A DNA stretch of 7,853 nt from Bacteroidota bacterium (GCA_023412975.1 JAEZRB010000265.1:1-7853), one strand, 5' to 3'; shown: positions 1 to 7,066, numbered from the stretch's first letter. The notes: generated by a model from the sequence alone, not told the origin. Made by a program: numbers and translations.

Positions 1-437
1 GTATTGCCGGCGAATGGGGGCACAACTACCTGGATGAAAGTGGCGGTCCCTGCTATTGTGGAAAATCGGGTTGTGTCGAAACGGTTATTTCAGGACCCGC
101 AACAGAACCCTTTTATGAGCAGCTTACCGGAAAAAAACTCAGACTAAAAGAAATTTACTCTAATTATAAAAACAACGACGACGATGCTGCCAGGAAAACG
201 ATTGAAAGGCTCTGCCATTTTTTTGGGAAGGCAGCTTCCGTGATCACCAACCTGTTGGATCCGGATGTTATCATCGTCGGTGGCGGAGTTGGAAATATCG
301 ACGAGCTATACACCCTGGGCGTTGACTCATTAAAAGATCATGTCTTTAATAATCGCCTGGACACACCGGTGCTGAAGCCAGTATTGGGTGATAGCGCAGG
401 GGTATTTGGCGCGGCAGCACTGGTGGGGGCTAATTAG
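1..437 (+). CDS. ROK-family sugar kinase, C-terminal part (5' end outside window)
   Basis: The reading frame is open from the left edge (first full codon at base 3) to a TAG at 435-437, giving the last 144 residues of a protein whose family is usually about 300 residues, so roughly half is missing. Near the edge it reads GEWGHN followed by PCYCGKSGCVE. This is the ROK structural zinc site: one His (codon at 21-23) and three Cys in the CxCGxxGCxE pattern. Further on, DPDVIIVGGGV is the second glycine-rich nucleotide-binding strand, and GDSAGVFGAAAL is the typical ROK C-terminal helix. ROK proteins include ATP-dependent cytoplasmic hexokinases (glucose, fructose/mannose, N-acetylglucosamine) and repressors. 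The GEWGHN version resembles the Mak/NagK-type kinases, so a kinase is likelier than a repressor, but the substrate cannot be read from this half. The catalytic Asp and any N-terminal DNA-binding domain lie outside the window. Confidence 0.93.
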   Translation, partial: IAGEWGHNYLDESGGPCYCGKSGCVETVISGPATEPFYEQLTGKKLRLKEIYSNYKNNDDDAARKTIERLCHFFGKAASVITNLLDPDVIIVGGGVGNIDELYTLGVDSLKDHVFNNRLDTPVLKPVLGDSAGVFGAAALVGAN

Positions 438-487
438 TATCTTGTGATATAGGCGACCGATATTTCCATCCGATTATGTAAAAGATT

Positions 488-504
488 GAGTAATTTAGTT
501 ACTC
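488..504. repeat. 17-base interrupted palindrome upstream of the transglutaminase-like gene
   Basis: GAGTAA (488-493) and TTACTC (499-504) are perfect inverted arms around the 5-base centre TTTAG. The element ends 10 bases before the ATG at 515. It overlaps TAATTTAG (491-498), which differs at one position from the Bacteroidota -7 consensus TAnnTTTG, although no TTG stands at the expected -33 distance. It could be an operator, a short leader hairpin, or chance. Only the symmetry is observed; a regulatory role is inference. Confidence 0.35.
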
Positions 505-514
505 CCTACTTAAC

Positions 515-1543
515 ATGAAGTGGCTGCTGGCGATAGTGATGTTTGCGATATGTATTCCCGGGGAATCCCAGGAACAGGCCTCTTTTAAAAAAAACCGCAA
601 TAAAAAATTTCATCAGAGCATAACTCCCGAAGAATTGGCGGCAGGGTTAACCGGCACCCTTAGTACTGAAGCAGAAAAAGTTAAAGCCATATTTTACTGG
701 ATCACCGATAATATTGCTTACAGAACCCAGCCCAATACGACTCGCCGCAGGAAAGATCTCCCATTAATTGATGAAGCCAGTGACACCGCTGCACTTAAGC
801 CACTCGATGAAAGAGTAGCACTAACTGTTCTCGAGGACAGGGTAGCGGTTTGTGATGGTTATGCCCGGCTGTTTAAAACATTATGCAGCTACAGTGGAAT
901 CCAGGCTGAGGTCATACATGGTTATGCGCGAACCGAAGCTGGCAAACGGATACAAAGATTCCGTCCCAATCATTCCTGGAATGCGGTACTGATCGATAGT
1001 ATTTGGCATCTATTAGACGTGACCTGGGCGAGTGGTTACATTTCCTGGCGGGGAAATGAATTTGTCAGGCAGCTTGACATGCAATATTTTCTTTCGAAAC
1101 CCGAACAATTTATAAGGGAGCATTATCCCGACGATTTGCGATGGGCGTTGATGGAAGATCCACCTTTGATGCCAGAATTCCGGCATTCACCGTTTAAACA
1201 AAAATCTTTTTCAAAATACCAGATCACCACGTATTCGCCGCAGATAGGTGTTATTGAAGTAGGACAGGGGGATACGATTAATATTACACTTGAAACTTCA
1301 GACGCGTATAAAGACAGCCGGGTCAGCAGTGATCCTTTTCTGGATACGACCATCTACTATACACCGACAACCACCTTACTGGTACCTTCTATATCGGGAC
1401 GAACGATTCACTATACCTATATCGCCGATTCGCCCCTGGTACAATGGATTTATATCTTATACAACGATGACATTATTCTTCGCTACCGTTTAAAGGTAAA
1501 AGCTATAGAATCGCCAGCAATAGCTATCAGTGAAGTACACTAA
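515..1543 (+). CDS. Secreted transglutaminase-like (KY-type) protein
   Basis: This 342-residue protein starts with a short signal peptide (about residues 1-18: Lys2, hydrophobic MKWLLAIVMFAICIP, then GES). There is no lipobox, because Ile precedes Cys13. A helix with KAIFYWITDNIAY (about 57-69) opens a transglutaminase-like domain. The expected triad is present: Cys113 in VAVCDGYARLFK, His153 in PNHSWNAV and Asp168 in WHLLDVTWASG. After it comes a segment with FLSKPEQFIREHYPDD and RWALMEDPP (about 192-218), a pattern I associate with kyphoscoliosis-peptidase-like relatives. Residues 230-342 look like a beta-rich domain I cannot name. The triad suggests an active cysteine protease or transglutaminase acting outside the inner membrane, but the substrate is unknown. 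The start fits because the signal peptide begins at this Met. The gene lies 77 bases after the ROK kinase on the same strand and ends 3 bases from the convergent lipoprotein gene. Confidence 0.9.
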   Translation: MKWLLAIVMFAICIPGESQEQASFKKNRNKKFHQSITPEELAAGLTGTLSTEAEKVKAIFYWITDNIAYRTQPNTTRRRKDLPLIDEASDTAALKPLDERVALTVLEDRVAVCDGYARLFKTLCSYSGIQAEVIHGYARTEAGKRIQRFRPNHSWNAVLIDSIWHLLDVTWASGYISWRGNEFVRQLDMQYFLSKPEQFIREHYPDDLRWALMEDPPLMPEFRHSPFKQKSFSKYQITTYSPQIGVIEVGQGDTINITLETSDAYKDSRVSSDPFLDTTIYYTPTTTLLVPSISGRTIHYTYIADSPLVQWIYILYNDDIILRYRLKVKAIESPAIAISEVH

Positions 1544-1546
1544 GTG

Positions 1547-2065
1547 TTATAATACTCTTTTGTAATTGAATCTGATTGTATCATTTTCACCACTATCACC
1601 TGGCCCTACAATGAAAGCTTCAAGTGTTTTCGTGTCTACAAGCCGGTAATTTACATCAGTGGGAAAATCATGTGCGGGGTTACTGAATTGAACATGGGTA
1701 TCGGATATAGCGGATTCAATAAACTTTATCGATCGGCCATCATTTTGGACCTGTACAGTGTTTTCAAAAACCCATTTGCCTTGTTCCTTATAGATATCGC
1801 CCTGTTCATTCCAGCTCGTGTCGTGCTCCTTAACACTAAACACTTCCGCACGGTAGCGGCCAGGACTGACAGTGGTCCATCGCTCAAAACTCCTGCCATT
1901 ACTGTTTTGCCAGGTGCCGGCTAGCCGATCGAAAAGCATTGGCTCTTCAATACCCGGTCCTGCACTTTCAATTTCGGTTACCTTATTTCCGGGCTCGTTG
2001 CATCCTGCTAATGTTGCCAGGGTCACAATAACGGTGAACCGGCACCAGGCAATTACAGTATTCAT
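1547..2065 (-). CDS. DUF6265-domain lipoprotein
   Basis: This is a 172-residue protein with a signal peptide ending in a lipobox, TLAGC, so Cys22 should be lipidated and the mature protein anchored to a membrane. The domain begins at LAGTW (48-52), continues with FERW (60-63), and carries the conserved FSNPAHDFP (127-135), which is characteristic of DUF6265. These are small beta proteins of unknown function with a fatty-acid-binding-like look (GTW near the start, antiparallel strands); that comparison is inference. It lies 10 bases downstream of the M28 peptidase stop with an all-A/T spacer, so it is probably the second gene of that transcript. Its 3' end faces the transglutaminase-like gene 3 bases away, leaving no room for separate terminators. 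No biochemical role can be assigned. Confidence 0.88.
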   Translation of the reverse strand: MNTVIAWCRFTVIVTLATLAGCNEPGNKVTEIESAGPGIEEPMLFDRLAGTWQNSNGRSFERWTTVSPGRYRAEVFSVKEHDTSWNEQGDIYKEQGKWVFENTVQVQNDGRSIKFIESAISDTHVQFSNPAHDFPTDVNYRLVDTKTLEAFIVGPGDSGENDTIRFNYKRVL

Positions 2066-2075
2066 AAAATATTAT

Positions 2076-3626
2076 TTAATCCAGACCACCTTTTCTAGTA
2101 GGTGTTCTTGGCTCAGGCCATTTTCCACCCGATCTGCCACCTGAAGGCAGTACCGATTTTTCACGGGATGCCTTTTCATTGTCCTCACAGGCCATATATA
2201 CCAGGATCGCTGTCAGGATCGCATTGCTGCGTACATCGTCAAATACAATTTTATCGTAAGTATCAAGGTTTGTATGCCAGGTATATGAACCATAAGCCCA
2301 ACTTGTAGAACTTAGGGAAAATGCAGGTACACCGGCAGCGACAAAAGAAGCGTAGTCTGAACCACCGCCCCCGGGCGTTCCCGGAAACCTGGTTTCAATC
2401 TCACTTCTTATCTCAGCGGGTACTTTGGCAAGCCAGCGGCCGAGGTAATCATAGGAATGAAGAAATCCCTGTCCGGAAAGATTTACTACGCGACCAGTAC
2501 CATTGTCCTGGTTGAACAAAGCCTGGATATTGCTTACGATCTCAGGATGATCTTCCACAAATGCCCTTGATCCATTTAAGCCCTGCTCCTCGCTACCCCA
2601 GTGTCCTACCAGGATAGTTCTTTTCGGATTGGGATAAACTTTCTTCAGGATGCGCATTGCTTCCATCATCACAAGCGTTCCCGTACCATTGTCGGTTGCA
2701 CCCGTACCACCATCCCATGAATCGAAGTGAGCGGACAACATCACATATTCATCAGGTTTCTCCGTGCCTTTTATTTCCGCCATCGTATTAAATGTGGGTA
2801 CCACACCCAACTCTTTTGAATCAGCCCGTAGCGCGATCTTTGGTTTTGAGCCCGCTTCGGTGAGCCTGTACAAAAGACCATAATCCTCTAATGAAAGATC
2901 GACAGTTGGAACTTTCAGCGTGCTGGCCCCAAAAATTTTATTAGCGCCAAATCCAGCCGACCAGTTTGAAGCAATAAGTCCCACCGCACCGGCATTTTCC
3001 AGCGCCCTCGCAAGCTCTTTACTGCTCAGCCCTGTTTTGCTCAGTCTTTTCCTCCATTCTGAGGTTTTTTCTTCTTTTTCTTTTTTCATTTTTTCAACCG
3101 ATTCCTTCCTGCCAAATTCTTCCCAATTGTAAACAGGTCTGCCGGTAGGTTGTAACATCGATATCAAAACGAATTTTCCTTTTACCGCAGGCAGCCATTT
3201 TTGAAATGCCACCGAATCTTCCACATCAGCCAGGATGATCGTTTCGGCTGTTACAGTCTTTCCTTTGGTGCCTGGGCTCCAGGCAAGCTGCATCCCCTGC
3301 AGACTTTTAACGCGTGGATGAACCATGTCAATATGTGTGATACCTCTTTCCCAACCGCGCCATTCACCCCATTTTTCATTACGGGCACTAATGCCCCAGC
3401 TATTGTACCTGGCAACAGCCCAATCATGCGCCTGCATCATCAGGGGTGTACCCACAAGTCTTGGCCCAATGCCATCCATTAATTCTTGTCCCAGCTTTTC
3501 GAGTTGTGAATTCTCTGTAGCTTCCTTTACAATGGCCGCGACAACTGCGGAATCTTTTGGCTGGGCATACGCGACAGAGCCAACCCATAATAAGGTAATG
3601 ACAAAAAAACATTTCAATTTCTTCAT
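2076..3626 (-). CDS. Secreted M28-family zinc peptidase with PA domain
   Basis: This 516-residue protein has a clear signal peptide (MKKLKCFFVITLLWVGSVAYA, predicted cut after Ala21). An N-terminal segment with LGQELMDGIGPRLVGT (45-60) is typical of carboxypeptidase Q/PGCP-like M28 enzymes. A protease-associated (PA) domain follows, about 125-265, with a strongly charged Lys/Glu helix insert near 172-198. The catalytic domain has all metal and catalytic residues expected for a di-zinc aminopeptidase fold: His300 in LSAHFDSWDG, bridging Asp312 in ATDNGTG, Glu346 (base) and Glu347 (ligand) in GSEEQGLNGS, Asp374 in NQDNGTG, and His451 in TWHTNLDTYDK. A basic Gly/Pro/Arg-rich tail (about 495-516) ends the protein. 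It should hydrolyse peptides or dipeptides in the periplasm or outside; whether it is an amino- or carboxypeptidase cannot be decided here. It probably leads a two-gene transcript with the DUF6265 lipoprotein. Confidence 0.94.
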   Translation of the reverse strand: MKKLKCFFVITLLWVGSVAYAQPKDSAVVAAIVKEATENSQLEKLGQELMDGIGPRLVGTPLMMQAHDWAVARYNSWGISARNEKWGEWRGWERGITHIDMVHPRVKSLQGMQLAWSPGTKGKTVTAETIILADVEDSVAFQKWLPAVKGKFVLISMLQPTGRPVYNWEEFGRKESVEKMKKEKEEKTSEWRKRLSKTGLSSKELARALENAGAVGLIASNWSAGFGANKIFGASTLKVPTVDLSLEDYGLLYRLTEAGSKPKIALRADSKELGVVPTFNTMAEIKGTEKPDEYVMLSAHFDSWDGGTGATDNGTGTLVMMEAMRILKKVYPNPKRTILVGHWGSEEQGLNGSRAFVEDHPEIVSNIQALFNQDNGTGRVVNLSGQGFLHSYDYLGRWLAKVPAEIRSEIETRFPGTPGGGGSDYASFVAAGVPAFSLSSTSWAYGSYTWHTNLDTYDKIVFDDVRSNAILTAILVYMACEDNEKASREKSVLPSGGRSGGKWPEPRTPTRKGGLD

Positions 3627-3660
3627 GTGAGCGATATTTAATTGGTATAAAGATTAATGC

Positions 3661-3691
3661 CGAAATTATCGAATACGGCTTAAATAACGAA
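3661..3691 (-). promoter_or_regulatory. Possible promoter for the M28 peptidase gene
   Basis: On the minus strand, TAATTTCG (3661-3668) differs at one position from the Bacteroidota -7 consensus TAnnTTTG. TTCG (3688-3691) sits 19 bases upstream, where TTG is expected. A start here would give a leader of roughly 25-30 bases, A/T-rich and without a Shine-Dalgarno sequence. The -33 match is imperfect and the region is A/T-rich, so this is tentative. The whole gap 3627-3730 holds no other feature I can support. Confidence 0.22.
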
Positions 3692-3730
3692 GTATAAAAA
3701 AGGGAGTATTATTTAGACAATATAAAGTAG

Positions 3731-4792
3731 TCATAGCGATTGCCTGGCTTTATCGAAATCTAATTCCACATCACCACCAACAGGATACCCTGTGCAGGTA
3801 AGAACCCGACCCGAACGGGCATCATCATCGGTAAGCACTTCATTCAACTTCATCCAAACGCTACCATGGGTACACACCGCCATACAGGCTCCACAACGCC
3901 CGACTTCACAACTATATGGAAGTTCGATCCCCTGTTTTTTAGCAGACTGGAGAATTGTATCGGGATAAGTAGTTTCGAATTTGTAGTTTTTACCATCCAG
4001 CGTGAGTGTTATCTCGCGGGTAGTTGTATCGGGTGGAGTCAGGTCAAACTGGGGTTCCATTAATACAAACTCTTCTTTTCTGATCTGTGAGAGATGCGCA
4101 CCCGCAGAAAGTAAGGTAATTGTTATTACACGCATGTACTTGAAAGGACCACAGAGATAAAAAAGACACCTGGCCATTGGAGCTTTCCTGTATTTCTTCA
4201 ATAACTCACCCAATAACCAGTTACCCAGCCTTGCCTTGGTGTAGTCCGGAGCATTACTAAACAACCATTCTATTTCAAGCTGCTCAGGATAAGCAGCCTG
4301 CAGCGTTTGTAGTCCTTTGTAAAAGATTGTCTCTTCAACGGAATGATTGCTGTAGATAAGTGTGATCCGGATACCTGGAAAACGATGCAGCACTGTTTTC
4401 AACAAGCTGTACACCGGTGCGATGCCACTACCAGCTGCCATCAGGAAGAACTGCTGGTATTGACCCAAATTATTGGGTAAAGTAAACAAGCCATTGGCGC
4501 CGATCGTGGTGAGTTGATCGCCCACACGCGCATGATCGACCATCTGTCTCGAAAAATTGCCGTTAGGGATACGCTTTATTGTTATGCTTAGAGCTTCTCC
4601 CAATTCAGGCGAAGAACTGATAGAATAGTTTCTTCGTTCTTCACCAGTCCGGGTCTCGAAAATAAATGTAAGAAACTGGCCGGCTTTATAACTGATCTCA
4701 GTTCCATCCACGATTTCCAGGACAAATGTCTTTGCGTTTTTTGTCTCGGTGATGATCTGCTTTATTCGTACCTGTCTTCGTTGTGTTGCCAT
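3731..4792 (-). CDS. PaaE-type flavin/2Fe-2S oxidoreductase (ferredoxin-NAD(P)+ reductase with fused ferredoxin)
   Basis: This 353-residue protein is a complete three-domain electron-transfer reductase with no signal peptide, so it should be cytoplasmic. The FAD domain (about 1-105) has the flavin motif RRNYSISS, with Arg54, Tyr56 and Ser57. The NAD(P) domain (about 110-235) has AAGSGIAP (119-126) and the terminal LCGP (213-216). A linker of about 25 residues leads to a plant-type [2Fe-2S] domain (about 258-353) with ligands Cys295, Cys300, Cys303 and Cys333 in the spacing CX4CX2CXnC; an extra Cys307 is also present. Domain order (reductase then ferredoxin) and length match PaaE, HmpX and similar reductases that pass electrons from NAD(P)H to oxygenases, epoxidases or desaturases. 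No such partner lies in the window, so the acceptor is unknown. It is transcribed away from the T9SS cargo gene and towards the M28 gene, from which it is 104 bases apart. Confidence 0.93.
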   Translation of the reverse strand: MATQRRQVRIKQIITETKNAKTFVLEIVDGTEISYKAGQFLTFIFETRTGEERRNYSISSSPELGEALSITIKRIPNGNFSRQMVDHARVGDQLTTIGANGLFTLPNNLGQYQQFFLMAAGSGIAPVYSLLKTVLHRFPGIRITLIYSNHSVEETIFYKGLQTLQAAYPEQLEIEWLFSNAPDYTKARLGNWLLGELLKKYRKAPMARCLFYLCGPFKYMRVITITLLSAGAHLSQIRKEEFVLMEPQFDLTPPDTTTREITLTLDGKNYKFETTYPDTILQSAKKQGIELPYSCEVGRCGACMAVCTHGSVWMKLNEVLTDDDARSGRVLTCTGYPVGGDVELDFDKARQSL

Positions 4793-4808
4793 TTGTGATT
4801 ACAGGCTG

Positions 4809-4816
4809 CAAAGTAA
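4809..4816 (-). promoter_or_regulatory. Possible -7 element for the reductase gene
   Basis: On the minus strand this reads TTACTTTG, one mismatch from the Bacteroidota -7 consensus TAnnTTTG, 17 bases ahead of the ATG at 4792. About 20 bases further upstream there is TTT rather than the expected TTG. It would give a short leader of about 10 bases. The call is based only on sequence similarity to the consensus. Confidence 0.28.
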
Positions 4817-4820
4817 GCAA

Positions 4821-4851
4821 TTGAACTTTTGCGATAAACTCTATATATTAG
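4821..4851 (+). promoter_or_regulatory. Possible promoter for the T9SS cargo gene
   Basis: TTG (4821-4823) and TATATTAG (4844-4851) are separated by 20 bases. This fits the Bacteroidota pattern TTG-N19-21-TAnnTTTG with one mismatch in the -7 part. The implied transcript start is only a few bases before the ATG at 4862, so the mRNA would be nearly leaderless, which weakens the call. It shares the 69-base divergent region with the reductase promoter. Confidence 0.28.
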
Positions 4852-4861
4852 ATACCTGTTT

Positions 4862-6811
4862 ATGAATGTAGCGGTACTGTTTTGCAGGTTTTCTGTTATT
4901 TGTATTGTGTTGCTTTGGACAACTGGTGGTGTCCGTGCCCAGCTCTGCCAGGGCAGCCTTGGCGACCCCATCGTCAATATCACATTTGGAAATGGTGCCA
5001 ATCCCGGCGCCCCGCTAAAAGCAGCAACAACTTCTTACCAGTATGTGGCAACCGACTGTCCCAATGATGGTTTTTACACCGTCAGAACCAACACCACCAA
5101 TTGCTTTGGCAGTACCTGGCATTCAGTCAATGCCGACCATACCGGCGACCCCGGAGGTTATTTTATGCTGGTCAATGCATCTTTTCAGCCCAGCGCATTT
5201 TACCTGGACACAGTAAGAGGACTTTGTGCGGGCACTACTTACGAATTTGCAGCCTGGGTCATGAACGTTCTAAAACAAACAGCCTGTACACCCGATCCTA
5301 CCCAACCCAACCTCACATTTACAATTGAATCGATTGACGGAAACGTACTTCAGTCCTATAATACAAATATTATTGGAAGTACCCCAAGCCCACAATGGCG
5401 ACAGTTTGGTTTTTATTTCACAACACCAGCCAACGCAACCGACATTGTACTCAGGATCTTTAATAATGCGCCGGGCGGATGTGGTAATGATCTCGCGCTG
5501 GATGATATCACCTTCAGACCATGTGGCCCTCAATTGAAATCGGCATTTGTTGGAAGTAATGCGGAAACCATGACGATCTGTGAAGGGGAGACCGGGTCAT
5601 TTGGCTTCGAATGTTCTGTTTCTACAGGCTTTAATAACCCTTCTTTTATCTGGCAACACAGTACCGATGCTATCACATGGACAGATATTCCCGGTGCAAA
5701 CACCACTTCACTGGTAAGAGATTTTGATGCTGCTACGCCTCCTGGTAATTATTATTATCGTCTTTCTGCTGCAGAGTCGGGTAATATGGGCACGGCACAA
5801 TGCCGGATTGCATCCAATCAACTTTTGGTAAAAGTGGGAGCCACCCCGGTCATCACACTCAATAGTAACAGCGCGCTGTGTCAAAACCAGGATTTGTTGA
5901 TTAACGCTTCAGGCGGGGCTCAATATGAATGGAGCGGTGCTAACAACTTTTCAGCATCCACACCGGAAATAATAATACCTAATGCTCAACTTTCAAATGC
6001 GGGGAAATATTTTGTACTGGTGACAAGCATCGATGGCTGCGTTAGCTTTGATTCAATTTCGGTCGTGGTTAACCCGGCACCAACAGCGAATATTCTATTC
6101 GCCGATTCATCCATTTGCGAGGGAGAAAGCATTCAGCTGATCAGCAACGGCGGAACGTCCTACCAATGGACGCCAATTGAAGGTCTTTCTTCCTCAAATA
6201 CCAGTTCACCCATGGCTAGCCCAGTCTCAACAACTACTTACAATTTGGTAGTTGGCAACGGTTTTGGATGCACTGACACGGCGAATATTTTAGTTAACGT
6301 CCTTGAGGTACCTGGGGCCAATGCGGGGCCTGATCTTTGGATCATTGAAGGTACAACCGTTCAAATACTGGCAACCGCGACGGGGTACGATTTGAGTTAT
6401 AGCTGGTCACCTGACGTTTATATGAGAAATGCTTCGGAACTCCAGCCTTTCATAACCCCACTTCGTGATACAACTTATGAACTAACTGTATTGTCCAACG
6501 CGGGCTGCGGCACCGATATTGATTCGATGAATGTATATGTGTTTAAGGATGTTTTTGTCCCCACCGCTTTCTCACCCAACAACGATGGCCTCAATGATAC
6601 ATGGCATATACCCGTGTTAGTGGCTTATCCTGAGTTTGAATTAAGTGTATTCAACCGCCATGGTCGAATTGTATTCCAGGCAAAAGGAGCAAACAGGCCC
6701 TGGGATGGGAATTTCAGGGGTGAACCCCAGCCTGCTGGTATTTATGTGTATATGCTCGACCTAAAAGATGGAAGCCCTTTCAGGAAGGGAACACTGATGT
6801 TAGTGAGATAA
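4862..6811 (+). CDS. T9SS cargo protein: N-terminal Cys-rich domain, Ig/PKD-like modules, type B (CHU_C) sorting domain
   Basis: This 649-residue protein has a signal peptide (hydrophobic about 4-20, predicted cut after VRA at 26). Residues about 27-223 form a beta-rich domain with seven Cys (29, 66, 81, 122, 142, 207, 221) and an ending, LALDDITFRPCG, typical of galactose-binding/carbohydrate-module-like jelly rolls (inference). An Ig-like module follows (about 225-327, with FIWQHSTDAITWTDIPGA), then further Ig/PKD-like repeats at about 328-405 (YEWSGA, GKYFVLVT), 406-482 (YQWTPIEGL, TTYNLVVGN) and 483-561 (YSWSPD, TTYELTVLS). The C-terminus (about 562-649) is the gliding-motility-associated CHU_C domain, with FSPNNDGLNDTW, VFNRHGRIVF, PWDGNFRG and PAGIYVY. 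Type B signals direct export through the outer membrane by the type IX system and retention or release at the surface. The likely role is adhesion or ligand binding; no catalytic motif is seen. The Met at 4862 is the only one that gives the signal peptide. Confidence 0.93.
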   Translation: MNVAVLFCRFSVICIVLLWTTGGVRAQLCQGSLGDPIVNITFGNGANPGAPLKAATTSYQYVATDCPNDGFYTVRTNTTNCFGSTWHSVNADHTGDPGGYFMLVNASFQPSAFYLDTVRGLCAGTTYEFAAWVMNVLKQTACTPDPTQPNLTFTIESIDGNVLQSYNTNIIGSTPSPQWRQFGFYFTTPANATDIVLRIFNNAPGGCGNDLALDDITFRPCGPQLKSAFVGSNAETMTICEGETGSFGFECSVSTGFNNPSFIWQHSTDAITWTDIPGANTTSLVRDFDAATPPGNYYYRLSAAESGNMGTAQCRIASNQLLVKVGATPVITLNSNSALCQNQDLLINASGGAQYEWSGANNFSASTPEIIIPNAQLSNAGKYFVLVTSIDGCVSFDSISVVVNPAPTANILFADSSICEGESIQLISNGGTSYQWTPIEGLSSSNTSSPMASPVSTTTYNLVVGNGFGCTDTANILVNVLEVPGANAGPDLWIIEGTTVQILATATGYDLSYSWSPDVYMRNASELQPFITPLRDTTYELTVLSNAGCGTDIDSMNVYVFKDVFVPTAFSPNNDGLNDTWHIPVLVAYPEFELSVFNRHGRIVFQAKGANRPWDGNFRGEPQPAGIYVYMLDLKDGSPFRKGTLMLVR

Positions 6812-6823
6812 TTTTTGCGGCTA

Positions 6824-7066
6824 TTAATTCTGATCAACTTTACGTCCAATTAAATAACCGGCAAGTCCCCCTACAATAACCCCAACACTGATCCACAATA
6901 TGGATCCCTCTGTTGAAAAAAAGCTGATAGCGAGCCCAACGATGGCACCTGTGACGGCAAAAACATTGGCCGCTTTACTTTTGGGCGTGGACCAGGTAGT
7001 ATCTTCTTTCTGCTTAAAATTCCGAAGATGTTCCTTGTGCTTCTTACGATGATGTGATCTAGCCAT
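6824..7066 (-). CDS. Small two-helix glycine-zipper membrane protein
   Basis: This is an 80-residue protein. The first 20 residues are very basic and His-rich (MARSHHRKKHKEHLRNFKQK). Two predicted transmembrane helices follow at about 33-51 and 56-74, joined by a short STEG turn. The second helix contains an unbroken glycine zipper, Gly62, Gly66, Gly70 and Gly74, and the first has a GxxxG at Gly40/Gly44. The pattern implies tight helix packing or oligomerisation in the membrane, with the basic N-terminus probably on the cytoplasmic side. I cannot name a family. The ATG at 7066 is preceded by an A-run leader (AAAATAAAAAA) typical of the phylum. It converges on the T9SS cargo gene, with 12 bases between the two stops. 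A frame of similar length overlaps it (6871-7089), but this frame has the coherent membrane topology and is the better choice. Confidence 0.72.
   Translation of the reverse strand: MARSHHRKKHKEHLRNFKQKEDTTWSTPKSKAANVFAVTGAIVGLAISFFSTEGSILWISVGVIVGGLAGYLIGRKVDQN

Noticed and set aside
1537..1547. ACAC-TAA-GTGT palindrome across the stop codon of the transglutaminase-like gene, considered as a bidirectional terminator.
   Set aside because: A four-base stem is too short to support termination, and it lies inside coding sequence on both sides.
3681..3715. Perfect 7-base inverted repeat TAAATAA/TTATTTA with a 21-base loop between the reductase and the M28 gene, considered as a terminator.
   Set aside because: Pure A/T arms and a long loop give no stable stem, and such repeats are expected by chance in A/T-rich gaps.
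4840..4852. TCTA-TATAT-TAGA symmetry in the divergent region, considered as an operator.
   Set aside because: Four-base A/T-rich arms are not distinguishable from chance.
4762..5001. Minus-strand frame of 79 codons across the divergent gap.
   Set aside because: It overlaps the starts of two well-supported genes and has no recognisable domain or signal; a shadow frame.
5533..6540. Ig/PKD-like modules of the T9SS protein considered as a DNA tandem repeat.
   Set aside because: The modules are similar only at the fold and motif level; I see no repeated nucleotide units.
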